Shown one piece after another: positions 1 to 5,703 of a stretch of DNA of 5,703 nt. The DNA is from JBCBKZ01 sp039026975 (GTDB taxonomy: Bacteria > Bacteroidota > Bacteroidia > J057). Positions within the stretch are counted from its first letter, which is position 1, and every line of letters starts with the position of its first letter. The translations under genes were made by a program, and so were the position numbers. Location: contig JBCCLI010000418.1 of NCBI GenBank assembly GCA_039026975.1, forward strand, positions 1 to 5,703. The letters are read 5' to 3'. Under the pieces are notes generated by a model. That model did no database searches. It worked only from the letters and a program-made list of their open reading frames with translations, and was not told the DNA's origin.

Positions 1-534
1 ATTCCTTTATTTGATTCAGCAGGAGACCCAGTATTAGGAGATGTTACTGATCAGGTGCTTCTATGGGATGCTGGTACTGAGTTGAATGAGCAGCCAGGAG
101 TAGGAATGAATCAGGCACCTAGACAGTCCGGCCCAGATACAGGAGATGCAGATACAGATGATATTGTGAGAATAGTTGATGATGCATTTACTTATCCTGC
201 CGTAAATGAGGTGATACGCGTAACCCTATCTGAAACTAGCACCACTTCTAATGATCCACTGATTGATGAACTGGCAGGGGTTACGCTTTCTCAAAGTTTC
301 CCTAATCCATTCTCCATCTCTACTACTATTCCTTATTCATTGGAGAGAGCCTCTGCGGTGAGGATAAGTGTGTTAGATGTAGTAGGAAGAGAGGTAGCAG
401 AGCTAGTAGATGGATTTGTGCGTGCAGGAGAGCACACCGTTGAGTGGGAAGCGCAAGAACTAGGTACAGGTATTTACTTCTACCGCTTAGAAACGGAAGA
501 AGGAAGCTTGGTACGCAGAGTTGTTAAGTATTAG
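1..534 (+). CDS. Spondin-domain secreted protein with C-terminal type IX sorting signal (5'-truncated)
   Basis: The frame is open from the first base to a TAG at 532-534, giving the last 177 residues; the true start lies left of the window, and the in-frame GTG at 55 falls inside the domain. Residues 1 to about 76 match the second half of the Spondin_N domain as found in bacterial proteins: LWDAGTELNEQPGVG, then NQAPRQSGPDTG, then VRIVDDAFTYPAVNEVIRVTL. A Ser/Thr/Asn-rich linker follows (about 77-94). Residues about 95-177 form a Por-type T9SS sorting domain, with FPNPF at 100-104, TIPYSL, a DVVGREV strand, GIYFYRL and a basic tail RRVVKY. The family knowledge is that such tails route a Sec-exported protein through the type IX system and are usually removed on release or surface anchoring. 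The ligand and role of bacterial spondin domains are poorly known; the eukaryotic domain (F-spondin) is a C2-like extracellular module. Both domain assignments are confident; the function is not. Confidence 0.88.
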   Translation: MPLFDSAGDPVLGDVTDQVLLWDAGTELNEQPGVGMNQAPRQSGPDTGDADTDDIVRIVDDAFTYPAVNEVIRVTLSETSTTSNDPLIDELAGVTLSQSFPNPFSISTTIPYSLERASAVRISVLDVVGREVAELVDGFVRAGEHTVEWEAQELGTGIYFYRLETEEGSLVRRVVKY

Positions 535-570
535 GACTTCATAAAAGGTTTTGTTATTAAACTGTTTCAT

Positions 571-599
571 GCAAAAAGCCCCGAAAAGGGGCTTTTTGC
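571..599. terminator. Bidirectional rho-independent terminator between convergent genes
   Basis: A perfect 12-bp inverted repeat is visible: GCAAAAAGCCCC (571-582), loop GAAAA (583-587) and GGGGCTTTTTGC (588-599). The GC core is followed by five T on the plus strand (593-597) and, read on the minus strand, by five T from the A run at 573-577. It can therefore stop both the spondin gene (its stop is 36 bp upstream) and cysQ (its stop is 21 bp away). Its place exactly between two convergent genes supports the call. Confidence 0.93.
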
Positions 600-620
600 T
601 TTATTTATATGTTTCTCCTA

Positions 621-1418
621 CTAAGCACCTACTTTTTCACCATAGGCGATAAAGTAAGGATTAAGAAGATTTTCTTTGTTATAAAGAAGGGGCTTGGCCG
701 TCTCTTCACTGATGACACTTCCCCCTGCTTCTTCTAAAATAATCTGTGCTGCTCCTGTATCCCATTCCATGGTAGGGCCCAGTCTTGGATAAATATCCGC
801 CTTTCCCTCAGCCAGGACCATAAATTTAAGAGAACTACCCATGGATACTTTCTCAGGCTGGTTCAGCTTATCCAGGAAGGCCTCCACTTCCGGTGTCAGA
901 TGTGAACGAGAACATACTATTCTCAGTGCTTCCTTGTCCATAGAAAAGGTGCTGACGCGGATGGGGGTACCTAAATTTCCATCTCTGGCTACGAAGGCTC
1001 CCTCTCCTTTAGCCGCAAAGAAGGCTAAGTCTAGTACAGGGAGATATACACAGCCCATAGTTACTTGCTGCCCTTCTACAAGGGCTATATTCACGGTAAA
1101 TTCTCCATTTCTTTTAATAAACTCTTTAGTCCCATCCAGGGGATCCACCAGCCAAAACTTGTTCCAGTGCTTCCTTTCTTCATAGGGAATATCTCTACCT
1201 TCTTCAGAAAGAATGGGTATTTCAGGCGTTACTGCTTTCAGCCTTTCCACTATGAGTTCGTGTGCGGCCTTATCTGCCAGGGTTAGAGGAGAATCATTGG
1301 CCTTCATGTCCACGTGTTGAAAGCGTTCCTCATCATTATAAATGGCAAGAATGGCATCACCTGCTTCTCTGGAGATGTTTACAAGGGTGTCTAGAATAGA
1401 GCTTGTTTGAATTTCCAT
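621..1418 (-). CDS. cysQ: CysQ, 3'(2'),5'-bisphosphate nucleotidase (inositol monophosphatase superfamily)
   Basis: A complete 265-residue protein, normal length for CysQ. It should hydrolyse 3'-phosphoadenosine 5'-phosphate (pAp, and PAPS) to AMP (APS) plus phosphate in the cytoplasm, with Mg2+. This clears the by-product of sulfate assimilation and sulfotransfer; pAp is a known inhibitor of small-oligonucleotide RNases. The superfamily metal-site motifs are present: SEEG at 71-74, DPLDGTKEF at 92-100 (D92 and D95 as ligands, with E72) and WDTGAA at 219-224 with D220. GSS at 194-196 and the EEAGG segment near 230 are also family features. The DGTKEF form and the overall sequence favour CysQ over inositol monophosphatase (SuhB) or fructose bisphosphatase. 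The ATG at 1418 gives the expected N-terminus; the preceding sequence is AT-rich with no Shine-Dalgarno. It is the last gene of the minus-strand run, 111 bp after trxB, and ends at the bidirectional terminator. Confidence 0.93.
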   Translation of the reverse strand: MEIQTSSILDTLVNISREAGDAILAIYNDEERFQHVDMKANDSPLTLADKAAHELIVERLKAVTPEIPILSEEGRDIPYEERKHWNKFWLVDPLDGTKEFIKRNGEFTVNIALVEGQQVTMGCVYLPVLDLAFFAAKGEGAFVARDGNLGTPIRVSTFSMDKEALRIVCSRSHLTPEVEAFLDKLNQPEKVSMGSSLKFMVLAEGKADIYPRLGPTMEWDTGAAQIILEEAGGSVISEETAKPLLYNKENLLNPYFIAYGEKVGA

Positions 1419-1422
1419 ATTT

Positions 1423-1430
1423 CAAACTTA
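1423..1430 (-). promoter_or_regulatory. Possible Bacteroidetes -7 box just before cysQ
   Basis: The minus strand reads TAAGTTTG here, a perfect TAnnTTTG. It ends only 4 bases before the cysQ ATG, so a start from it would give an almost leaderless mRNA, and there is no TTTG at the usual 19-21 bp upstream. Both points lower confidence; it may be chance in AT-rich DNA. Confidence 0.22.
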
Positions 1431-1516
1431 GAGAAATTTCTCCCCATCCCATTTACAATTGCGCCCAAATGTTACAAATAACGGATATGTTATAAACTTT
1501 GGGGGAGTAACAGACG

Positions 1517-1539
1517 AAAAAAGCCTTTATTAGACAGGC
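1517..1539 (-). terminator. Weak terminator-like hairpin at the trxB stop
   Basis: On the minus strand GCCT (1539-1536), a 9-base loop that spans the trxB stop codon, and AGGC (1526-1523) can pair, followed by six T (the A run at 1522-1517). The perfect stem is only 4 bp, though it can extend past one mismatch. It could cause partial termination between trxB and cysQ; the U-run is the best part of the evidence. Confidence 0.25.
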
Positions 1540-2498
1540 GCTAGTGCCTTAGCTGCTAACCATTTTTCAGCATCTAAAGCAGCCATACAGCCTGTCCCGG
1601 CAGCAGTGATAGCCTGTCTGTACACATTGTCGGCAGCATCTCCACTCACAAATACGCCCTCTATATTAGTCTGGGTAGTCCCTGCTTTAGGAACTATATA
1701 GCCGGCAGTATCCATCTCTAGCTGCCCCTCAAAAATATCCGTATTAGGCTTGTGTCCTATGGCTATAAAAACGGCTTTCACCGCTAGCTGTGAATTTTCC
1801 TGGCTCTTATTATTAATAATAGTAATTTCTTTCACCTTACCATTCTCATCCCCACTGATGTCCTGAAGCTCTGTATTCCAGTGTACTTCTATATTGGGTG
1901 TGTTTAAGACCCTGTTTTGCATAATCTTAGAGGCTCGCATTTCATCCCTTCTCACCAGCATATGCACCTTGGGCATCAGCTTAGCCAGGTAGAGCGCTTC
2001 TTCAGAGGCGGTATCACCGGCGCCTACCACTGCTACTTCCATCCCTTTAAAAAAGAAACCATCACAGACTGCACAAGCACTTACCCCCTTATTGGCAAAT
2101 TTCTGTTCCGCTTCTAGTCCTAGCCACTTGGCAGATGCCCCCGTTGAAATGATGACTGCATCAGCATGGTATTCTTCCCCACTTCCTGTCCATATACGCT
2201 TAGGAGTAGCTTCCAGGTCCACCTTCCCTATGTGTTCATACTTGATTTGGGTACCGAACCTTTCTGCCTGCTTCCTGAAATCTTCCATCATTTCCGGGCC
2301 CATGATTCCTTCTGGATATCCAGGATAATTCTCTACATCAGTAGTAATCATGAGCTGTCCTCCAGGCTGCATACCACTAAACATTAAAGGCTTTAAGTCT
2401 GCTCTTGCTGCATATATAGCAGCAGTGTAACCCGCAGGCCCAGATCCTATAATGATTAGCTCATGGTGAGGAATTTGATGTCCGTTTTGAGTGCTCAT
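1530..2498 (-). CDS. trxB: Thioredoxin reductase (NADPH)
   Basis: A complete 322-residue low-molecular-weight thioredoxin reductase, the usual bacterial length. It transfers electrons from NADPH through FAD and a redox disulfide to thioredoxin in the cytoplasm. The FAD-binding Rossmann motif GSGPAGYTAAIYAAR is at residues 18-32, and PGGQL at 45-49. The active-site CAVCDG has C142 and C145, with D146 as the conserved acid. The NADPH-binding motif GAGDTA is at 159-164, and RRDEMR (R183, R184, R188) is the arginine set that contacts the 2'-phosphate, so NADPH preference is expected. The C-terminal FAD motif SGDAAD at 285-290 is followed by RQAITAAGTG. The start at 2498 leaves a short polar leader (STQNGHQIPHH) before the first beta strand, as is common in Bacteroidota homologues. 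No thioredoxin gene lies beside it in the window. A perfect -7 box and an inverted repeat lie upstream, so it probably has its own promoter. Confidence 0.96.
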   Translation of the reverse strand: MSTQNGHQIPHHELIIIGSGPAGYTAAIYAARADLKPLMFSGMQPGGQLMITTDVENYPGYPEGIMGPEMMEDFRKQAERFGTQIKYEHIGKVDLEATPKRIWTGSGEEYHADAVIISTGASAKWLGLEAEQKFANKGVSACAVCDGFFFKGMEVAVVGAGDTASEEALYLAKLMPKVHMLVRRDEMRASKIMQNRVLNTPNIEVHWNTELQDISGDENGKVKEITIINNKSQENSQLAVKAVFIAIGHKPNTDIFEGQLEMDTAGYIVPKAGTTQTNIEGVFVSGDAADNVYRQAITAAGTGCMAALDAEKWLAAKALAPV

Positions 2499-2535
2499 AT
2501 GATATTACTTATTACGTTATTCTAATATTGTAATA

Positions 2536-2543
2536 CAAAGGTA
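2536..2543 (-). promoter_or_regulatory. Candidate trxB promoter -7 box
   Basis: The minus strand reads TACCTTTG, a perfect match to the Bacteroidetes -7 element TAnnTTTG. It lies 37 bp before the trxB ATG, implying transcription start near 2530-2533 and a leader of about 32-35 nt. No TTTG -33 element is found 19-21 bp upstream; instead an inverted repeat occupies that zone, as would fit an activator-dependent promoter. Confidence 0.5.
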
Positions 2544-2560
2544 CGAATCCTTGCATGTAT

Positions 2561-2582
2561 AGTTGTCATTATAAAGACAACT
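2561..2582. promoter_or_regulatory. Inverted repeat AGTTGTC-N8-GACAACT upstream of trxB, possible operator
   Basis: Two perfect 7-base arms (2561-2567 and 2576-2582) flank an 8-base AT-only spacer. The centre is about 32 bp upstream of the middle of the trxB -7 box, roughly -39 from the predicted start, the usual zone for a dimeric activator that overlaps the -35 region. There is no following T run, so it does not look like a terminator for the NYN gene. The regulator is unknown. Confidence 0.35.
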
Positions 2583-2643
2583 CCCGGAAAAGATGTAAAG
2601 TTATGGAATGAGGTATTGAAAGTTCAAATTAAGCTATCCACAT

Positions 2644-3822
2644 TCATATTAATAACTCCAAAATATCCTGATCTGCCAAAGTAGGATACCTGCTTTGGAG
2701 AATTTCACTTACACGCTGGATATAAATCTGGTCCAGGGCTTCTGGAGACCTAATGGTTTCTTTCAAGATAAAGGGTCGGGAAAGTAGGGGGGAATGATTA
2801 TGCTGCTCAGCAGCTTTAAATGATCCTCCGGTGAAAAGGGTATTAATATACTTTTTGATTTCAGTACGCGGTAGATCGTCTAAATTTCCTTCATACACAT
2901 ACTCAAACATCTCACTCATGGAGAGGGGCTGGTTAGAGCTTAATGCATAAAAAAGCGCAGTAGCCATCATGATGCGCTTGTGGGTATCTTTCTGATAGCG
3001 AATCTTCCTGTTTAGGAATACACTGGCACTATCTCTGACACTGACTTTCTTCTGTTCTACCGGAATGAAATCATTGAAATAGACCTGAGGGAGGGTTCCA
3101 TTGTGAGAGGAGATGTCTTTTACTACTTCTCCCTTCATGGAGTGCAAAAAACTTTTAAAAGAAGTGTAGCCCATTTCTTTCTCAGAAAAGGTAGGATCCA
3201 TTCTCAGGAGGTGTTGCTTAAGCTTAGCCATAAGGACGGGCCCGTCTTCTCCTCTATTTTTTACGTATCTAATGAGTAATTCCTTTCCGTAGCCGTGGTC
3301 TATTTCTTCTTTTAAATAAGAAGAAGGCGATTCTTCTTCAGGCTCCCCTAACAGTTCTTCCAGGGCTTTAAATTCTACGCTGTTCTTTTTGACCAGCCTA
3401 CCTACACTATGCTCAAATCCTATGATGAGAACTTTAATATTCCTAGACTTTACACGCTGAATAAGGGGAATAAAATCAGAATCTCCAGACCCTATGATGA
3501 GGGTATTAATGGAGGGAAAGAGTTCCAGGTGCTCCATCACATCTACGGCCAGCCTCACGTCAGACCCGTTTTTCCCTTGAAGGTTGGTTTCTGGTAAATG
3601 GATCAGCTCAAAGCCTTGTTCCATCATGAGCCCTTGATACTGAGAAAAGATTTCCTTAGACCAATCAGCATAGGCTTTCTTTACACAAACCACGCCTTTG
3701 GAGGAGGCAAAGTCAATAATGGGCTCTATATTTAATGGCTTATCCTGGGAGGGATATACAGTCTCCGCGGATATAGCAAGGTTTTCAAAATCAAGATAAA
3801 TGGCAACATTATTTGCGTCCAT
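2644..3822 (-). CDS. NYN-domain (PIN-like) protein with OST-HTH/LOTUS domain
   Basis: A complete 392-residue cytoplasmic protein with no signal peptide or membrane segment. Residues 1-150 are a NYN domain of the LabA/DUF88 type: YLDFEN with D11 and N14, NGSDVRLAVDVM with D88 and D94, and GSGDSDF with D114 and D116 form the acidic metal cluster expected of this PIN-like nuclease fold. After an acidic linker (EEPEEES-like, about 155-168), residues about 175-245 resemble an OST-HTH/LOTUS domain: ELLIRYVKNRGEDGPV, then LLRMDPTFSEKEMGYTSFKSFL. LOTUS domains bind RNA, and the NYN plus LOTUS pairing is known from bacteria and from animal MARF1. Residues about 260-392 match nothing I can name; FYALSSNQPLSMSEMFEYV followed by EIKKYINTLFTGGSF suggests another winged helix. 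A role as an RNA-directed endonuclease is inferred from the family. It starts 60 bp after the desulfurase with no convincing promoter between, so the two may share a transcript. Confidence 0.85.
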   Translation of the reverse strand: MDANNVAIYLDFENLAISAETVYPSQDKPLNIEPIIDFASSKGVVCVKKAYADWSKEIFSQYQGLMMEQGFELIHLPETNLQGKNGSDVRLAVDVMEHLELFPSINTLIIGSGDSDFIPLIQRVKSRNIKVLIIGFEHSVGRLVKKNSVEFKALEELLGEPEEESPSSYLKEEIDHGYGKELLIRYVKNRGEDGPVLMAKLKQHLLRMDPTFSEKEMGYTSFKSFLHSMKGEVVKDISSHNGTLPQVYFNDFIPVEQKKVSVRDSASVFLNRKIRYQKDTHKRIMMATALFYALSSNQPLSMSEMFEYVYEGNLDDLPRTEIKKYINTLFTGGSFKAAEQHNHSPLLSRPFILKETIRSPEALDQIYIQRVSEILQSRYPTLADQDILELLI

Positions 3823-3861
3823 CTGGGCAATTACAGCTTAAAGTTGATAGCGACAAACACA

Positions 3862-3889
3862 TTCATGACCAAATCAGGATAGTCATGAA
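3862..3889. repeat. Inverted repeat over the desulfurase stop codon
   Basis: TTCATGAC (3862-3869) and GTCATGAA (3882-3889) are perfect 8-base inverted arms with a 12-base spacer; the desulfurase TGA stop lies inside one arm. In the transcript this would form a modest AT-rich hairpin between the desulfurase and NYN cistrons. There is no T run, so it is not a standard terminator; it might act in mRNA processing or be chance. Confidence 0.3.
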
Positions 3890-5040
3890 CCCACATTTTC
3901 AGGCAGCTTGAGTATGGACTTTAATGTATTTAGAACGTAATCAATTTCTTCTATTGTATTTTCTGAACCAAATGAAAAACGTACGGAATTTTTCGTGACT
4001 TCTGGCGCGCACCCTATGGAGGCTAATACATGAGAACCTGCCACGGCTCCAGAGTTACAGGCTGAGCCCCCTGAGGCAGAAATACCAGCTATATCTAGCT
4101 GGAATAATAGCATTAGGTCATCTGTAGAAGGAAAGCCTACGTTTAATAAAGTAGGAAGGGAAGAAGCTTCACGCTGATCTCCATTGAATACTACGGAAGG
4201 AAACTGAGATAATAGGCTCTCTTTCATATATGACCGTAAACGCCCTAAATGGGCTCTTTTCTCTTCCATATGGCCTATACTCTTTTCAAAGGCGAAGGCC
4301 ATTCCCACTATGGCAGCTACATTTTCAGTACCTGCACGCATATTTCTTTCCTGGCTTCCACCGCACAGCAGTGGAGAAATAGAACTTCCTTTTTGAGAAT
4401 AAAGAAATCCCACCCCTTTAGGACCATTAAATTTGTGAGCTGAGGCAGTAGCAAAATGAACAGGAATTTCAGACAGGTTCATAGGGACTTTTCCTATGGT
4501 CTGTACAGTATCAGAAAGAAAAAGGGCATCATATTTTTGACAAATTTCCCCAATAGCTTTCAGGTCATACAGGGTCCCTATTTCATTATTGCCATGCATA
4601 AGGGCTACTAAGCTGGGTGGAGATTGAGCTAACTCCTTTTCCAGCGCTTCTAGGGAAACATGTCCATGCATATCTACTGACAAGTAAGTTGCTGTAATAA
4701 GCCCTTCCTTCTCCAGGCATTCTACTGTATGCGTGACAGCGTGGTGCTCTATGGGAGAGGTAATGATATGTTTTACCCCCTGATTGACCGCTCCTCTGAT
4801 AGCAGTATTATCAGCTTCTGTTCCCCCACTGGTAAAAAAGATTTCTGAAGGGCTGACGCCTAATAGCTTAGAGATGGTCCTTCTGGATGTTTCTATGGCA
4901 GTTCTAAGTGCCCTGCCATGAGCATGGGTGGAGGATGGGTTCCCAAATTGGGAGGATAAAAATGGGATCATTTTTTCCAGCACTTCTTTATCCATAGGAC
5001 TGGAAGCGGCATGGTCCAGATAAATATGCTTGGATACCAT
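3883..5040 (-). CDS. Cysteine desulfurase, NifS/IscS family (group I)
   Basis: A complete 385-residue PLP-dependent fold-type I aminotransferase-like enzyme, normal family length. It removes sulfur from L-cysteine to give alanine and an enzyme persulfide that feeds Fe-S cluster, tRNA thiolation and cofactor synthesis. The N-terminus YLDHAASSP (7-15) and FGNPSSTHAHGR (32-43) are hallmark motifs. EHHA has H99 stacking on PLP, SDTVQ has D177 (PLP ring nitrogen) and Q180, and SAHKFNGPKG carries K203, the Schiff-base lysine. RAGTEN is at 235-240. GGSACNSG places the persulfide cysteine at C327 in the longer mobile loop typical of group I (IscS/NifS) and not of SufS. Many Bacteroidota carry such a copy besides SufS; without iscU, iscA or mnmA beside it, I cannot say which partner it serves, so no symbol is given. 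A candidate promoter lies just upstream, 87 bp after the glycosyltransferase. Confidence 0.94.
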   Translation of the reverse strand: MVSKHIYLDHAASSPMDKEVLEKMIPFLSSQFGNPSSTHAHGRALRTAIETSRRTISKLLGVSPSEIFFTSGGTEADNTAIRGAVNQGVKHIITSPIEHHAVTHTVECLEKEGLITATYLSVDMHGHVSLEALEKELAQSPPSLVALMHGNNEIGTLYDLKAIGEICQKYDALFLSDTVQTIGKVPMNLSEIPVHFATASAHKFNGPKGVGFLYSQKGSSISPLLCGGSQERNMRAGTENVAAIVGMAFAFEKSIGHMEEKRAHLGRLRSYMKESLLSQFPSVVFNGDQREASSLPTLLNVGFPSTDDLMLLFQLDIAGISASGGSACNSGAVAGSHVLASIGCAPEVTKNSVRFSFGSENTIEEIDYVLNTLKSILKLPENVGS

Positions 5041-5070
5041 AAGATTACTTGTTCTCGTGTATTAAACTTT

Positions 5071-5101
5071 CGAAGATAAGTTCAGTCTGCTATGAAACAA
5101 A
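5071..5101 (-). promoter_or_regulatory. Candidate promoter of the cysteine desulfurase
   Basis: On the minus strand TTTG (5101-5098) is followed after 19 bp by TATCTTCG (5078-5071). This fits the Bacteroidetes -33/-7 layout (TTTG, 19-21 bp, TAnnTTTG) with one mismatch in the -7 box. The predicted start lies near 5068, leaving a leader of about 28 nt to the ATG at 5040. Confidence 0.4.
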
Positions 5102-5127
5102 ATATACAACTTTTCAGATAGGAAAAT

Positions 5128-5703
5128 TTAGGCCTGACCTGGAAGAATTTGTTTGTCGAATGAGATATGGTACCCACAGTCAAAATGGGCTAAAGGGCAA
5201 GCCTTTTTTCCATGTAGCCCACAAGGTCTGCAACTAAGGTCTCTATCCGTTTCTGCCAGGAAAGCTATATCTGCCAAGGGCCCAAATCCGAAACTGGGAA
5301 CGGTAGAGCAAAAGAAGGCAGTAGTAGGGGCATTAACAGAGGAAGCCATATGCATAGGGGCAGAATCATTTACGTAGGTCATAGCAGCTAGTGAAATCAG
5401 CTGCACGGAATCTATCAGGCTTAATTTTCCTGCCAGGTTCACCACAGAGGAGTGAGCGGCTGCACGCCTGATATTTTCGCAGGCCTCATGATCTGAAGGA
5501 GCTCCTAGCAAATAAACAGTATAGGAAGCAGGTATCATGGAAATGAGTTCCACCCACTTCTGAGCAGGCATCTGCTTAGTAAACCAGACTGAGGTAGGGG
5601 CCATACAGACATAGGGTTCCTGCTGGTAAGGAGCTACTTTTTCTACACTGGCAGTAGGGGGATGTAAGACAGGTCGTTGAAAGCTGTCATCCGTAAGGGC
5701 TGA
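5128..5703 (-). CDS. Glycosyltransferase family 9 (ADP-heptose:LPS heptosyltransferase-like), N-terminus outside the window
   Basis: The minus-strand frame is open from the right edge to a TAA at 5128-5130, giving the C-terminal 191 residues of a family usually about 330-350 long. The internal ATG at 5604 is not the start, because coding continues upstream as SALTDDSFQR... through YQQEPYVCMAP. GT9 features of the C-terminal nucleotide-sugar-binding domain are clear: PTSVWFTKQMPAQKW (36-50), TVYLLGAPSD, VVNLAGKLSL and YVNDSAPMHMASS with D113 and H118, followed by FCSTVPSFGFGPL. Near the end four cysteines (CRPCG at 158-162, then C169 and C176) form a pattern seen in the WaaF-like branch. Such enzymes add heptose or a related sugar to the inner core of lipopolysaccharide on the cytoplasmic face of the inner membrane. 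The acceptor and donor cannot be settled from this half. It precedes the desulfurase by 87 bp in the same direction. Confidence 0.88.
   Translation of the reverse strand, partial: SALTDDSFQRPVLHPPTASVEKVAPYQQEPYVCMAPTSVWFTKQMPAQKWVELISMIPASYTVYLLGAPSDHEACENIRRAAAHSSVVNLAGKLSLIDSVQLISLAAMTYVNDSAPMHMASSVNAPTTAFFCSTVPSFGFGPLADIAFLAETDRDLSCRPCGLHGKKACPLAHFDCGYHISFDKQILPGQA

Noticed and set aside
55..57. In-frame GTG as the start of a 159-residue plus-strand protein
   Set aside because: The frame is open to the window edge and the residues before and after the GTG belong to the same spondin domain, so the gene is simply cut by the window.
841..1286. Plus-strand open frames inside cysQ
   Set aside because: They are antisense to a confidently assigned gene, overlap each other in different frames and show no recognisable domain.
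1917..2387. Plus-strand open frames inside trxB
   Set aside because: They are antisense shadows of conserved trxB codons; their composition is unlike a real protein and no family is recognisable.
2499..2643. Terminator for the NYN gene in the gap before trxB
   Set aside because: The only clear inverted repeat here is not followed by a T run on the minus strand, and it fits better as part of the trxB control region.
5049..5377. Plus-strand open frames over the desulfurase leader and the glycosyltransferase
   Set aside because: They run antisense to the GT9 coding sequence, lack any visible domain, and their starts have no supporting signals.
5602..5604. ATG as the start of a 158-residue minus-strand protein
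   Set aside because: The frame stays open to the right edge, and the conserved GT9 strand before PTSVW lies upstream of this ATG.
1..5703. A defence island, phage or mobile element, CRISPR array, or tRNA
   Set aside because: No transposase, integrase, direct-repeat array, tRNA-like cloverleaf or defence gene core was seen; the NYN domain alone is not evidence of a toxin-antitoxin or defence locus, since no partner gene adjoins it.

Overview
The window reads as a chromosomal segment from a member of the Bacteroidota or a close FCB relative such as Balneolota/Rhodothermota. Three things point there. The protein at the left edge ends in a type IX secretion (Por) sorting domain of the 'FPNPF ... 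TIPYSL ... DVVGREV ... GIYFYRLE' kind. None of the four genes with visible starts has a Shine-Dalgarno sequence. At least one intergenic region carries a perfect TAnnTTTG box, the -7 element of Bacteroidetes promoters. The DNA is moderately AT-rich by eye. No mobile element, CRISPR array, tRNA or rRNA is visible.

Layout. Positions 1-534 (+) hold the 3' end of a secreted spondin-domain protein with a C-terminal T9SS signal. It converges on everything else, and a strong bidirectional hairpin terminator at 571-599 separates the two transcription directions. From 621 to the right edge all genes are on the minus strand. In transcription order (right to left) they are: a truncated GT9 heptosyltransferase-like glycosyltransferase (5128-5703), a NifS/IscS-type cysteine desulfurase (3883-5040), a NYN-nuclease plus OST-HTH/LOTUS protein (2644-3822), thioredoxin reductase trxB (1530-2498) and the PAP/PAPS phosphatase cysQ (621-1418). 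The gaps are 87, 60, 145 and 111 bp, so this is a loose co-directional cluster and not a tightly coupled operon. Candidate promoters are visible before the desulfurase and trxB, with a weaker one before cysQ. No gene-free stretch longer than 300 bp exists.

How the genes may relate. The desulfurase, thioredoxin reductase and CysQ all touch sulfur and thiol metabolism: sulfur mobilisation from cysteine, thiol-disulfide reduction, and removal of pAp from sulfate assimilation. This is a thematic inference; the spacing does not prove co-regulation. The least characterised gene is the NYN/OST-HTH protein, a probable RNA-binding nuclease with an unassigned C-terminal region of about 130 residues. 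The most notable non-coding signal is a perfect 7-bp inverted repeat with an 8-bp spacer just upstream of the trxB -7 box, which could be an activator site. I do not see a clearly new multi-gene system here; most of the window is recognisable housekeeping content.
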